This document shows, piece after piece, positions 34,633 through 44,861 of a DNA stretch of 64,000 bases. The stretch covers positions 1,378,001 to 1,442,000 of the forward strand of contig LR746279.1 in NCBI GenBank assembly GCA_902729315.2, read 5' to 3'. The notes under the pieces were generated by a model. The model saw nothing but the letters and a program-made list of their open reading frames with translations, made no database searches and was not told the DNA's origin. The translations under genes and the position numbers were made by a program. The stretch comes from Spirodela intermedia. Its lineage: Eukaryota; Streptophyta; Magnoliopsida; Alismatales; Araceae. Positions within the stretch are counted from its first letter, which is position 1; every line of letters begins with the position of its first letter.

Positions 34633-35414
34633 ACGACCGTCACTAAGCACTGAATCGAGATATTTGATCCATTTCTACTAGTTGTCATGTCAAGGATCAA
34701 TCCAAAGTCGAGAATAATGGGATTCTGTTATCTCATTGGAAGTCATGTGCTACGTTATACGTATTAGCATATAACGTTTGTGATTTTCTTCTTTTGAAAG
34801 TAGCTATACCACATTGCAAGAGTTAAGTTATGACTCTGAAGTATTGTACCACATGCCGTCATCTTAAATTTATGGATTCTCTTCGAAGGTTGATATTGTG
34901 GCATTACTATTGTGTTACAAGTCAAGACCATTGCTTTAATGAGAAAAAAATGTCTTTCATCACCATGTAGTAAATATATGAAATTAAACTTTCTCACTTA
35001 TGTAAGAAGATAAACGGTCATCATGTCATGCCAAATGTGTCTAGATTATCATGGAATCCTAGATTGAGGAAATAAAGTGACAACATGAACGGTAAATCAC
35101 CATGAACTAAGGAATCAATAGTATAAGATTTTTAGGTATCAAAGTGATCTACTTTTCTCTCCACTTCTATATTTTTTTCTAGTGATTCCCTTTTACAAAG
35201 ATAATTACAGCAACAACAAACTCTTATGTTGCAGGCGAGTAGGCTTTAATTCTTGAATGTACAAGATTCTCAATTGATTATTTGATGTTCAAGCCTTTAT
35301 ATCTTACTCAGGGTCCGATTGTTGAATCACTTGTTGGCATATTGTCCGAGTTACCTCATGGATCCTTTCACCCTTCTAAAACGTTCCAAGTTGTCCCTCA
35401 CCACTTTCCATAAT

Positions 35415-35486
35415 CTTTCTCAGCATCCAAGATGGAGAGGTGATACCCAAGAGCACAATGGTAGCCTAGGACTGCAGGTCCTCCAT
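35415..35486 (-). pseudogene. CYP93-like P450 N-terminal fragment, antisense (copy 2)
   Basis: From 35,486 leftward: MEDLQS-stop-ATIVLLG, equivalent to the fragment at 26,743 but with a nonsense codon where Trp is expected. Confidence 0.7.
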
Positions 35487-35719
35487 GTTTAAGAGAGATG
35501 AAAGAGCTTAGTTGACACCGAATGTTACCACGTAGGCCTAAGGTTTCTATGAGCGTTGATTTCTAGAGCTTTGTACGCACAATTCTCCCATGGGTAATTG
35601 ATAGGCTGAATATCATCTAAGAATTTAGATCGCCGCACTCCTGAAATGCATAATTCAATTTTCAAAAGATCCGCAAACTAATATTGAGTGATAGATGGAA
35701 TCAGAATCAAGGGTCGACA

Positions 35720-36260
35720 GTAGAGAAATGGTCAATTGGAAAACCGATTCTCATGGGACTCAACGGACCATGAGTTGAGCAAGCCACGAAGCGAAATGGT
35801 GTAGTTGAAGAAATGTAAATCGAAATGACATATTTCTCGAGGTTCTTGCTAGCATGATCACTGAGGTAACTATAAGGTGCCTATAAATAGAAGGTCACTT
35901 CTCCTCATTCGAGGAAGCACATAGCAACCACTTCTACCTTTGTTCCACCATAGACAAAGTATTTGAGAGAGAGCTTTCAAGAAAGATCTCTTGGGTTGAT
36001 GAGTGCATCAGAGGGCCAAGATCAAGGATATGTTCTTTGGGATCTTGGAAGGGTCAAGATCAAAGATTTCTTCTCTAAGTTCTTAAAATGTAATTCTCTT
36101 GTACTACTTTTCACTTCTAGTTGAGCTTTTGTCATTGCCCATGAACGTAAAAGGTCAACCTCTGAACCACGTAAAATTCTTGTGTTGGTACTTTTGTTGT
36201 GAATTGTTCTTTCTTCTATTTTATTTTACGTTGTGAGAATCACTTTCACTGAAGTCTATA
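35720..36260 (+). mobile_element. LTR-like segment (candidate solo LTR)
   Basis: Begins where the duplicated block ends. It holds a CTATAAATAG box (about 35,881-35,890) and an LTR-like U5 segment, CTCTGAACCACGTAAAATTC (about 36,158), as in many plant LTRs. No coding sequence, primer site or target duplication could be fixed, so the exact ends are uncertain. Confidence 0.45.
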
Positions 36261-36499
36261 TAAGACATCTTACTATAACACAAGAAATAAATTATAAGAT
36301 TCTGTTTTTCTAAAATGTATTCTCAACCGCTCGATTCATGATAGCCTGCCTTTCATGTTCTTACTTTATTTTCTCAACATATGAGTTCAGTCCAATTAGA
36401 CACATTTCACATAGCACAAGAATCATTTATCTTCGTAACATATATGTATGAAAATTAAGTTTCACATATCTCTTGGACATCGACGCATGATGTTTTTTT

Positions 36500-36794
36500 T
36501 CTCGAGAAAGCAATGATCTCAATAGATAGACATAAATAACCAAGATACTAATATCAACTCTTGTAGATGATCTACAAACTCTGAACATTGGTGTGTGATA
36601 GATACTTTCTTTAGACTTATATTTCACTCCTACAATGTGATATAGTTGCTTTCAGAACAAAAAAATCACATAAGTTCCACAGGCAATAAGTATAGCCTGG
36701 CGTTAGACTTTCGATAAGCTAATAGACCCCCATTATTCTCCACTATGGGTCGATCCTTGACAGCACAAGTAGCAGTAGTTGACTAGATTTCCTG
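36500..36794 (-). other. 3' flank of a minus-strand P450 fragment
   Basis: Resembles 9220-9541: GCAATGATCT, GATATAGTTGCTTTCAGAAC, AATCACATA and AATAAGTATAGCCT occur in the same order. The two minus-strand fragments therefore share flanking DNA. Confidence 0.65.
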
Positions 36795-37093
36795 ATTCAA
36801 CGCTCAAAGATGATCATACTAAGTGTAAGTCTCATTTAGGATGCTGGTGCTCATGGGCAGTGTTGAAAGGAGGGGAGAAGTCGGGCCTTGGGTGTGCAAA
36901 CCAGCAGGTGAGTACTAGGCACGATCGCCCAGCACCCCTCTGTCATGTCCACAACCATCTTCGACAATCAGGTCAAAGCACTATATCACAGTCAACAAGG
37001 TAGTGTGAATCAGCTGCAATGCCGAGGACATGCCCGAACACCTCCTCTTGCCACTCCCAAGGCGCAAGAGATGGTAGTGCTGCCCCTTAACGT
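36795..37093 (-). pseudogene. CYP93-like P450 C-terminal fragment, cut by a copia LTR
   Basis: On the minus strand: VKGQHYHLLRLGSGKRRCSG (heme loop with Cys kept, Phe changed to Leu), then SALQLIHTTLLTVI-stop-CFDL and a frameshifted DMTEG-like tail. The LTR at 37,094-37,262 joins it exactly at the GVDV/KGQHY point of the family. Confidence 0.8.
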
Positions 37094-37790
37094 TGTAGGA
37101 AAAATGAGGATGATTTTCTTGGTGAAAAGAGATTTTTGTAAGAGAATGGGAATACAAGAGAGGAAAAAGAGGAATTTCACATAGATTAAAAAATTAGAAT
37201 ATCAGCCTAATAAAGAAAAAAATTATAAATGATTCTCTTAGTGTTTGGATTAATTATTAACAATCCCCCTTAATACAAAAATGTCTAATACCAAAATCTT
37301 CTCTAAATTTAATGAACTGTGGAGCTTAGAAGCTTTGTAAAACCATTTACAAATTGATCTAATACTGATCAAAACATCATTTTAATAAAATTTTCAGCAA
37401 CTAATTCTCAAATAAAATGATGAAGAATTTCAATATGCTTCATTCTTCCATGAAATATTGAATTATTTGACATGGATATAGTTGAAATGTCATAATTTAT
37501 CATCATTGGTGTTGATTGTAGTAAATTGACATCTTTTAATATCTTTTGCATCCATATCATTTTCTATGCAACTATTGATACAACAATATATTCACCTTAT
37601 GATAATAATAATGATGTAGATTCTCATTTTTTTAAAAGTTCATGAAGTTACACCTGAATCAAAACTGAAAACAAAGCCACTTGTATTTTCCTATTATCAA
37701 TAGACTTTGACGTACCTAATAGACTCCAATTCCTCGTGTTCATATTATGGCTTGAGACTAAACACTAATAGAAAACATCATCATGATACA
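37094..37790 (-). mobile_element. Truncated Ty1/copia element: RNase H end plus 3' LTR
   Basis: The LTR 37,262-37,094 (169 bp) starts TGTTAATAATTA and ends TTTTTCCTACA, the same terminal motif as the element at 14,418-20,902. To its right lie the polypurine tract AAGGGGGAT and RNase H relics (QFVNGFTKLL, NNSIFHGRMKHIEI, SKSIDNRK). The rest of pol and the 5' LTR are not found. The five bases after the LTR are ACGTT; its partner copy was not seen. Confidence 0.8.
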
Positions 37791-39198
37791 TTATTTTTAT
37801 TGCAAGATTTTCAACTTTACTATGAGCCATTGATGAATAGGTAAGAATAGGATCACTTATATTGAGCAATATTTTGCTTCAATTGTAAGATTTGAGGAAG
37901 AATATTTTGATGCCTATGTCTTTGATTTGATGTCGTTTATCCTTTTTCATATTAGAAAAGGTAAATATTTCTGTAAGATTTTGCCCTATAAAGTTATAGC
38001 TTAAGAAAACTTCTTGGCCAAGAGACTGCCGTTCTTCTGAGGCTATGCTAGCCATGTTGATGCGCCTTTATTTTAGTCCTCCATCAAGTGATAATGATAT
38101 TGCTCAATACCCCTTACTGTAATTGAGCACACTCAATAGTTTCGATAGCTCCACCCTGAAAGATTCATGGTGGATTGGCAGCCATGGTTATGAAGGGTTG
38201 TCTCACCTCCGCCTGGGGAAAATCTAGAAGTAAACATGCATTATCAGATGAAGATCCGAAAATAGTCCCAAGTTCAGCATCTGAGTCTTTCTTCCAGTGA
38301 CTCAGTCTGTACCCTTTCCAATTCAGGTATAGAACGTGTGTTCTCCCTTCTCAAGGTCAAACATTTACCATATATAGTAAAATTACAAGGAATACTTTCA
38401 TTGAAAAGTTTTCTGAATAAAGTCGTGAGAACAGAGTCAAGTTGAGTCATATCATCAATAATTACGTACCATCTAGACTCCACGGTCCCATCATATATTT
38501 TGTGCCCAATTGTGGTAAAGATTTCCTGATCTCAGACCCGTTATTCCTCCTCCGTCACCCCCTTCACCTCATCACGCTCGTCGGCCCTCTCCCTCTCTCT
38601 CACTCTCTGTTGACTTAAATGAGGATCGAATCAAAATTTCTGAGCCCATCTGTTCATTCGCTGCTTCTTGATTGAATCAAACTACATACAGAGCTTTCCC
38701 AATGGCAAAAGCAGTCGAGAAACAGAGGCTGCCGCTTCCCGGTGGACAATGTTTTTTTTTCTTTTTTTCTCTTAAGGAGAGAAGAGAGAGAGAGAGATAG
38801 GACTTGCCATTTACAGAGGTCGGTGAGTGAGGTAGAGAGATAGGTTCAAGAATGAAGAACTAGGAATGGGCCTCTAGAGATTTACACATGGGTTGGAGAG
38901 AATGACAGTAGGGGATGAACGGAGAAAGAGAACTAAAGAAAGGGGAGGAGGTCCTTCACAAGTAGCGAACTAGGAATGGGCCCCTAAATGTACAGAGGTT
39001 AGACGCACCCTAAGACCAGATCTGATGTAGGATAACAATGGGTTCGAGGGAAGAGGATAGCTACCTGAATTCCCTAACCGGTTAGCTAGCTGGATTTCTA
39101 TGGTCTGGACGGGGCGGTGGTAGAAGGAAGAAAAAAAATTGGAAAAGATAGAGGGAAAGAGAAGCGGCAGCCAAACCTGTTGAAACGAAGTGTTTCAG
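37791..39198. other. Spacer between the retrotransposon cluster and the UVI4-like gene
   Basis: AT-rich left half. CT and GA runs near 38,575-38,605 and 38,775-38,800. GGAATGGGCC...TAGAG occurs near 38,866 and again near 38,971. No gene recognised. Confidence 0.45.
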
Positions 39199-40293
39199 TC
39201 ACCTCATCGACCTCAAAGACTTCAACCGCGTCACCTCCACGCCATTCTTTACTTTCGGAGTTCTCTTCAGATTCTCCTTCACAGCCTTCTCGATCACCTC
39301 GATCGATTTCTCGAGCTTCATCTCCAGTTCAAGCAGTTTTGAGCTGTCTGCAGTTGTTTCGGATGTAGTAGGGACGCAGGGTGTGCGCGGCGAGCCTTCC
39401 ACTGCAGCGGGAGAAACCACAGCGGTCAATGGAGAAGATGTGCTGGCTTTACCGCTGGGAGCCGGAGTTTTATCGGCCACCCTCGTCAAATGATCCAATG
39501 GACTGTCACGTAATGCGGGGGGAGAGGGGAGCTCGCTCGATTGACGACGTTGCCGCGCAGCTAACCTCAGAGAAGCTCTTCTCCTCTCCACGGCCTGAAA
39601 TGTACGAACCATAAGAACAGCGTGCGATTAAACGAGAGGAATTAAAGCTTTTAGTGGTTCTGATGATAATGCCCACTTCAATCGCAGGACAATTCAATGT
39701 TTGCTACAAGAAGAAACGACGTGATAATCATGGAGAAGGCTGTGAACCAGTACTGCCTAACACTTGATGATGTAGTCAGACAGCAGAAATTAACACAGAA
39801 CCAATGCTAATAATACCCTGTAATTATGGGAAAAAATCTCAGCAGATTACTCAAAAGTCCAGCAACAGTTAACAGCAGTTTAAAGAGCAACAGAAAAGGG
39901 GCTTGAGTCGAAATTCGGCGACTGGAAATATGCAGAAATAAAACCATCCGCAAATTAATATATATTAATATAAAAGCATCTACCCATCAGAAATTAATAT
40001 ATATTAACTAATACCTTGACACAGAAGAACACATGTAATGGTATAAAAGAAAGCCGTTCAAAAACCATAGAGCGCGCGTTCACATCATGAGAAGGAAATC
40101 ATAGAGCAGAGTTGTTACAGATTGTCTACTGACATCACGCACTTAATGTAACATTCTTCAGAAAAAAATTGCAAGCACTTTTTGCAAGAACTCGAAAAAC
40201 ATCTGGACAAAATGCCCATTAACTCAGAGGGATAGCAAAAACGATCCTTTGGGTACATCGGTTGCAAGATTCGGTTGAGAGATCGAGCGAGCG

Positions 40294-40327
<34 letters not shown>

Positions 40328-41098
40328 GGCAACAATGAAGTAATAAAATATTTCTGATATTCCTAAACCCATTTAGGTTGTGTGACGCCAGAACTGCCAT
40401 TACGCATCTAAAGTGTCAGCCGTTGGGCCTAGAGAATCAGGGGCGGTCGCTACTCAAGAGCGGATTCTAACTGTCTGGCGAGTCGCCCCGTCTGCGCGCC
40501 ATGGCTCCGTATGATTCTAAGCAAAAAGTCAAAGACAGCGTAGAAAACAGGATAACGGAGCAGATAGGGGAGCTCCTCAAACCCTTATTTCTCCCTGACA
40601 TCACGAAAGACAATTTTCGGCACATCGCCTCCTTCATTGCTGAGTCACCTCCTTCGTGCGTGCCTAATCTTTATTATTAATAAGCCCCCCCTCCCTCCTG
40701 CCCTTTCCCGGTATCCAAAAATCCATGGTTACGATGTCAGAAGAGCGCATACGAAAGGGAGAGATTCACAAGATGCTCAAGAATCAGAAATAGGCGCGGT
40801 GGAGTCTCACATTCACAATGGCAGTTATGTCGCGTAAAGGAGTGCGTGGGTACCAGACAGGCAACGGGCTACCGCGCCGCGCCGTCGACACAGATCGCCC
40901 GGGCATAATATTCTCCTTGCCCTCTGCTCGCCGTTGCCCCCGACCCCGTGAACCCTGGAAATAGAAACCTCGCCGTGCCTCCGATCTTACCGCGAGCTCC
41001 CGCAACACGTCTCGATGAGAACCCCTCCCCATCTCCACCTCCATCATCGGCTCGCCCGTCCCCACCGCCCTAACTAGCCTGTCCCTCGGCTCCGGCAT
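39199..41098 (-). CDS. UVI4/OSD1-like: UVI4/OSD1 family (POLYCHOME-like) APC/C inhibitor
   Basis: Plant-specific inhibitor of the anaphase-promoting complex, controlling endoreduplication and meiotic cell-cycle exit in Arabidopsis. Exon 1 is 41,098-40,811 (96 residues): MPEPRDRL start, KEN at 61-63 (GKEN), and WYPRTPLRDITAIVN, the most conserved family block. The donor is AAT|GTGAGA. Exon 2 is 39,594-39,199 (131 residues) after TTTCAG. It opens AVERRRASLR, joining in phase 0 to give DITAIVNAVERRR as in Arabidopsis. It holds a C-terminal helix (LELEMKLEKSIEVIEKAVKE) and ends LKSLRSMR, the Met-Arg tail. The RxxL (RDRL), KEN and MR tail are the degron-like elements used to block APC/C. Total 227 residues, slightly shorter than the roughly 240-260 of Arabidopsis relatives. 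The intron is 1.2 kb. Confidence 0.9.
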
Positions 41099-41712
41099 TG
41101 CCCTCAGCTGCATCCATCATGGAAGAAAATCAGAAACTACGAAGACGCCACATACAGAGGTCGATAAGAACAACAAGATCGAACAAAAGCAGGGAGTCAT
41201 CCGCCGTCATTTCTTGTTACCACGGAGGTCCGAACTTGCGCCCCACCCCTTGATCTTCCCTCCCCCGACGCCCTCCTACCGCATCCAAGCGCCCCGCCGC
41301 CCCTCCTCAGATCGCCGGAGTGTAGAAGCCATGCATCTTCAGCCGCTGACTGTCCTGGCGGCGCAACCTCGGCCGATACCGTCTTGGCTGGGAATGGCAG
41401 TTTTTCAAAATTTAAATACTCAGGTGAGAGAGAAGGAGAGGAAACAGACCGATCAACCTAACCAAGGTTAAACCCCGGTTTCCTCTCTGGTTGACTCCAC
41501 CAAATTTTCAAATTTTTCATCTGACATGAGAAAGTACCAAAAATACCCTTAAACAGCTGGCACTAATGGGCCACGAGGATTAATGAAGCCCAACGGATCC
41601 AGCCGTCCATCAAAGCCTATCGTCGACTAGCCGTTAGCTTTGAATCTGTTAGTTTCACTGCCGAGTAAGAGGAAGAAGCAGAAGAGGCGATGGGGAGGAT
41701 ATGCGATCAGAT
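41099..41712. promoter_or_regulatory. Spacer: UVI4-like promoter and RABA4 3' region
   Basis: Contains GGGCCACG near 41,568 and AGCCCAACGG near 41,587 (TGGGC-type elements). The open frames 41,214-41,471 (+) and 41,655-41,903 (-) look like shadows. Confidence 0.4.
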
Positions 41713-44048
41713 CTACGCAGAGGAGCAGCATCTGAGCGGCGCCGCCGCGGGGGCGGCGGCCGGATCCTGGCCGGGGACGACGATCTTCGTTCCGCTGAGG
41801 AGGCTGGAGCTTCCCCCTGACTCCGGCTCCTCGTTGGCGACGAGCGACTTCCTGGTGACGACCCGGTAGATCTCGGTGAGGACGGAGAGGAACGCAGGCT
41901 CAACGTTGGTGGCGTCCAGAGCGGAGGTCTCCATGAAGAAGAGGCCCTCGCGCTCTGCGAACTCCTTCGCGTCCTCCGCCGGCACGGCGCGGAGTGTCCC
42001 CAGATCGGCCTTGTTGCCGACGAGCATGATGACGATGTTCTTGTCGGCGTGCCCCCGAAGCTCCTCCAGCCAGCGAACGATGTGGTCGAAGGACTGCCGC
42101 TTGGTCATGTCGTACACCAGCATCGCCCCAACAGCGCCCCTGTAGTAGGCGCTCGTCACCGCCCTGTACCTGGAGAAGGAAAAGCCATGATTTTGACGCT
42201 CTGGAAGAATGGCTGAAGAGGGAGATGATTTCTGGAGGATGATTGGGGCTTTGATCTGGGCAGAAACAGCCTATTTCTAAGGATCAGGGGCTGGTCAGTG
42301 ATTAAACCCTTCATCTGATCTGCAATGATAATTTCAAAGATCTCGAAGAATAGCTGAAGAAAGAAATGATTTTTGGAGGATAATCGGTGCTTTGATTTGG
42401 GAAGAAGCAACCCATTTCTCCGACTCGGGGTGCTGGTCGGTGAATAAACCCTTCATCTGATCTGGATGGATGATCACCGAGAGCGCCCATGCAGATAACT
42501 TCAGAGATCTCCAAGAATCACAGAAGAAGGAAATAATCTGGAAGGATAGTCAATGGTTTACTTTGGCCAGAACCCACACATTTTCCTGCCCCGGATGATC
42601 TTCAATGAACATATCATTGATTCAGATGATCACCAAGGTCAACTATTCCCAAATATAGCAATTCCACTGTGATGGAAATTAATCTAAATTCGCAGCAACA
42701 AAAAACAAGAGCATCATAATCCCATTGTGAGGGAGATATGCATCCAAATTACATATTAATCACTTGGGTAGAGTCAGAGCTGGTAAATGCGCATAACTTT
42801 AGCTGCGGCCGGAACAGTCCAAGCAAGAGGAGGGAAAATAAGAACAAGTCAACTGGATATACTGAGATTGGTCCGATAAATACACTCTGGATTTCCTTCT
42901 CCAAGGAAATGGATATAGCGAGTTATCATTGACTTTAATCAAAGTCAACTGGGTACTTGATTCCTGGATTATGCTTTCTGTAGTGTGAGGAGATGAGGCT
43001 CTCACGTCCCTTCTGATTAAGAATTTCCATACCGTTCAACATTGAGCTCATTATTCAGTTCAGCAGCACTAACTATAATTGGAAAAATATATAAAAATAA
43101 AACCAGTCTAAGAGAGGAGTAAATATATAAAAATGAGAAGATGAAATAAATGAAAAAAAATGAAAAAATGGAATGAAAATGGAAAATGGGTCCCATTCTG
43201 AAGAACTGAGCTAATATCAAAGCCAGATCAGCCATGATATAACCAAGGCAGGCAGGATGTCTCGTCAGGTAGCCAAAGTTCCAATGCATGTTCTATTAAG
43301 TTGCAAATGCTCTTCAAATCACAAGAAGGACGAAATCCCCAAATTCATGGAATTCAAGAAATCACGGATGGATGGAGCCAAGCGATCTCAGTTTTCATTA
43401 TTCATTCCAGAATGAGAAAATATTAAGTCATGAATGCGTCATCAACTTGAAGACCTGTAGCATGATCTACCTTACCAAAATAACGGCACATTTTCTGTCC
43501 AGAAACAACCTAAATTCGATACGAGGCCCAGCAAGCACAGATGGATCATGTCTGATCCCCAAATTAGCTCCGAACTGGCATAATATTCACAATTTACGTA
43601 GGCTAAGAGGATAAATCTGTGCGAAAGAACCTACCGAACTTGAAAAGATGCAATGATTCAACCGGCGAGATATATTGAGTAAGAGAATGACGAACGGCGA
43701 AACAACGAAATCGTACATATAAACAACCACACTCAATTCCTGGATCGTCCATGCAATATATTATGAGACGAAAAGATCTATAAATAATTCGAGGTTTAAA
43801 CGAGGGAATCAAACCAACCTCTCCTGACCGGCCGTATCCCAAATCTGAGCCTTCACGACCTTGTGATCGATGACGAGGGTCCTCGTCTGGAACTCCACAC
43901 CGATCGTCGCCTTAGAATCAAGGCTAAACTCGTTTCGAGCGAACCTTGCCAGCAGCTGCGACTTCCCCACGGCGGAGTCTCCGATCAGCACCACCTTGAA
44001 CACATAATCAATCTTATGGTTGAATTCCCCATACAGATTCGTCGACAT
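41713..44048 (-). CDS. RABA4-like: Rab GTPase, RABA4 (Rab11) type
   Basis: Small GTPase of the plant RABA/Rab11 group. RABA4 members act at the trans-Golgi/recycling compartment in polarised secretion such as root-hair and pollen-tube growth. Exon 1 is 44,048-43,819 and exon 2 is 42,169-41,713; the intron (1649 bp) splits the Arg codon of WDTAGQER (AG|GTTGGT to CTCCAG|G). The 228-residue product has the P-loop GDSAVGKS (23-30), switch I Thr48 (TIGVEF), DTAGQ (71-75) with catalytic Gln75, NKAD (129-132, usually NKCD) and ETSAL (157-161). The hypervariable tail ends RCCSSA, a double-Cys prenylation site. N-terminus [20 protein letters not shown] and [12 protein letters not shown] near the end favour RABA4 over other RABA subgroups. 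The intron contains a three-copy tandem repeat. Confidence 0.95.
42181..42606. repeat. Three diverged tandem copies of ~142 bp in the RABA4 intron
   Basis: Units end at about 42,322, 42,464 and 42,606. Units 1 and 2 share GAAGAATRGCTGAAGA, ATGATTTYTGGAGGAT, GCTTTGATYTGGG, CCYATTTCT, GCTGGTCRGTGA and AAACCCTTCATCTGATCTG. Unit 3 is more diverged (CAGAGATCTCCAAGAATCACAGAAGAAGGA). Confidence 0.8.
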
Positions 44049-44861
44049 GGCCGCCGGCGCAGACCACACTCCAGGAAAACCCAAAATGGCCGCCGATCGC
44101 CGGCACCCAAATTCCGCGCAACCACCGGAGGAGGACGAGATCCGGCACCACTTGCGCGAAGGCGATGTTACATTGAACCCGGGTTTCTTACCTCGCCCTC
44201 GACCTCCAGACCTGCGAGTGGAAATATTTAAATGCACGATTACGTCCAAACAAATAAAAATGCTAATATGTCCGGAGCGGCCCGGGCTGGCCTTTGCGGG
44301 CCCGGGCCCATTTCAAGGCCCGGAATCTGATGAGCCCAGCTTCAGAATATTTAAGAAAAATAATTTTAGATGGATTTTATGAAAATAAAATGTTTTTAAT
44401 TAATTGATTACTCAACTTTAAAAAAAAAAGTGTAAAAAATAGCTTCGCTGAATGCTTTATGGTCTAAATTTATTATTATATTTAAACTTGACAATGTAAA
44501 TTACCAGACTATTTTTTCTACGAGGATAAAACTAAAATTAGGCGGCCCGGTCCACCAGATCAAAAGATCCGACTAATCCTGAGCCCCTCAGCAAGATCAG
44601 AAGAGGCGCATGCCTCGATGTCTTCTATATAATGGGCTGCTTTGGGCCTTGTGCCGCGTAAATGGGCTTGTTTAGGCCCACACTTATATTATTAAAAGAA
44701 AAATATTCCACTGAAACACGATGTCACAAGTAGATGCATTGAGCTTGCCCATCAAGAGAAACCAAAGATGATGCATACGATATCTATAAGACAAGGAGAG
44801 TAACAAAGAGTAGAGAGGGAGAGAGCGAGCGAGAGAAAGAGAGAGAGAGAGAGAGAGAGAC
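44049..44861. promoter_or_regulatory. RABA4 promoter and 3' region of the coiled-coil gene
   Basis: Near RABA4 lies GGGCCCGGGCCCATTTCAAGGCCC (broken here as GGGCCCGGGCCC, then AAGGCCC; about 44,298-44,321), and near 44,630-44,680 several TGGGC/GGCCCA elements. These are Site II-like sequences typical of growth-related plant genes. A GA microsatellite lies at about 44,816-44,860. Otherwise AT-rich, no gene. Confidence 0.45.

Larger units (their letters stand above)
34163..35715. repeat. Copy 2 of the ~1.55-kb duplicated P450-containing block
   Basis: Direct repeat of 25,415-26,970. Shared landmarks in order: TTGCCCATGGTG/CTGCCCATGGTG, TCCTCTGTCATGTTTG, the P450 C-terminus, AGTCATGTGCTACG, CTTTCATCACCRTGTAGTAAA, CAACAACAAACTCTTATGTTG, GAGAGGTGAYACCCAAGAGC and TTTCAAAAGATC. 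Confidence 0.85.

Noticed and set aside
38274-38483. Minus-strand frame with WYVIIDDMTQLDS, resembling the kinase-2 box of NB-ARC resistance proteins
   Set aside because: Only about ten residues resemble the family; no P-loop, GLPL or LRR was found nearby. A profile search against NB-ARC would settle it.
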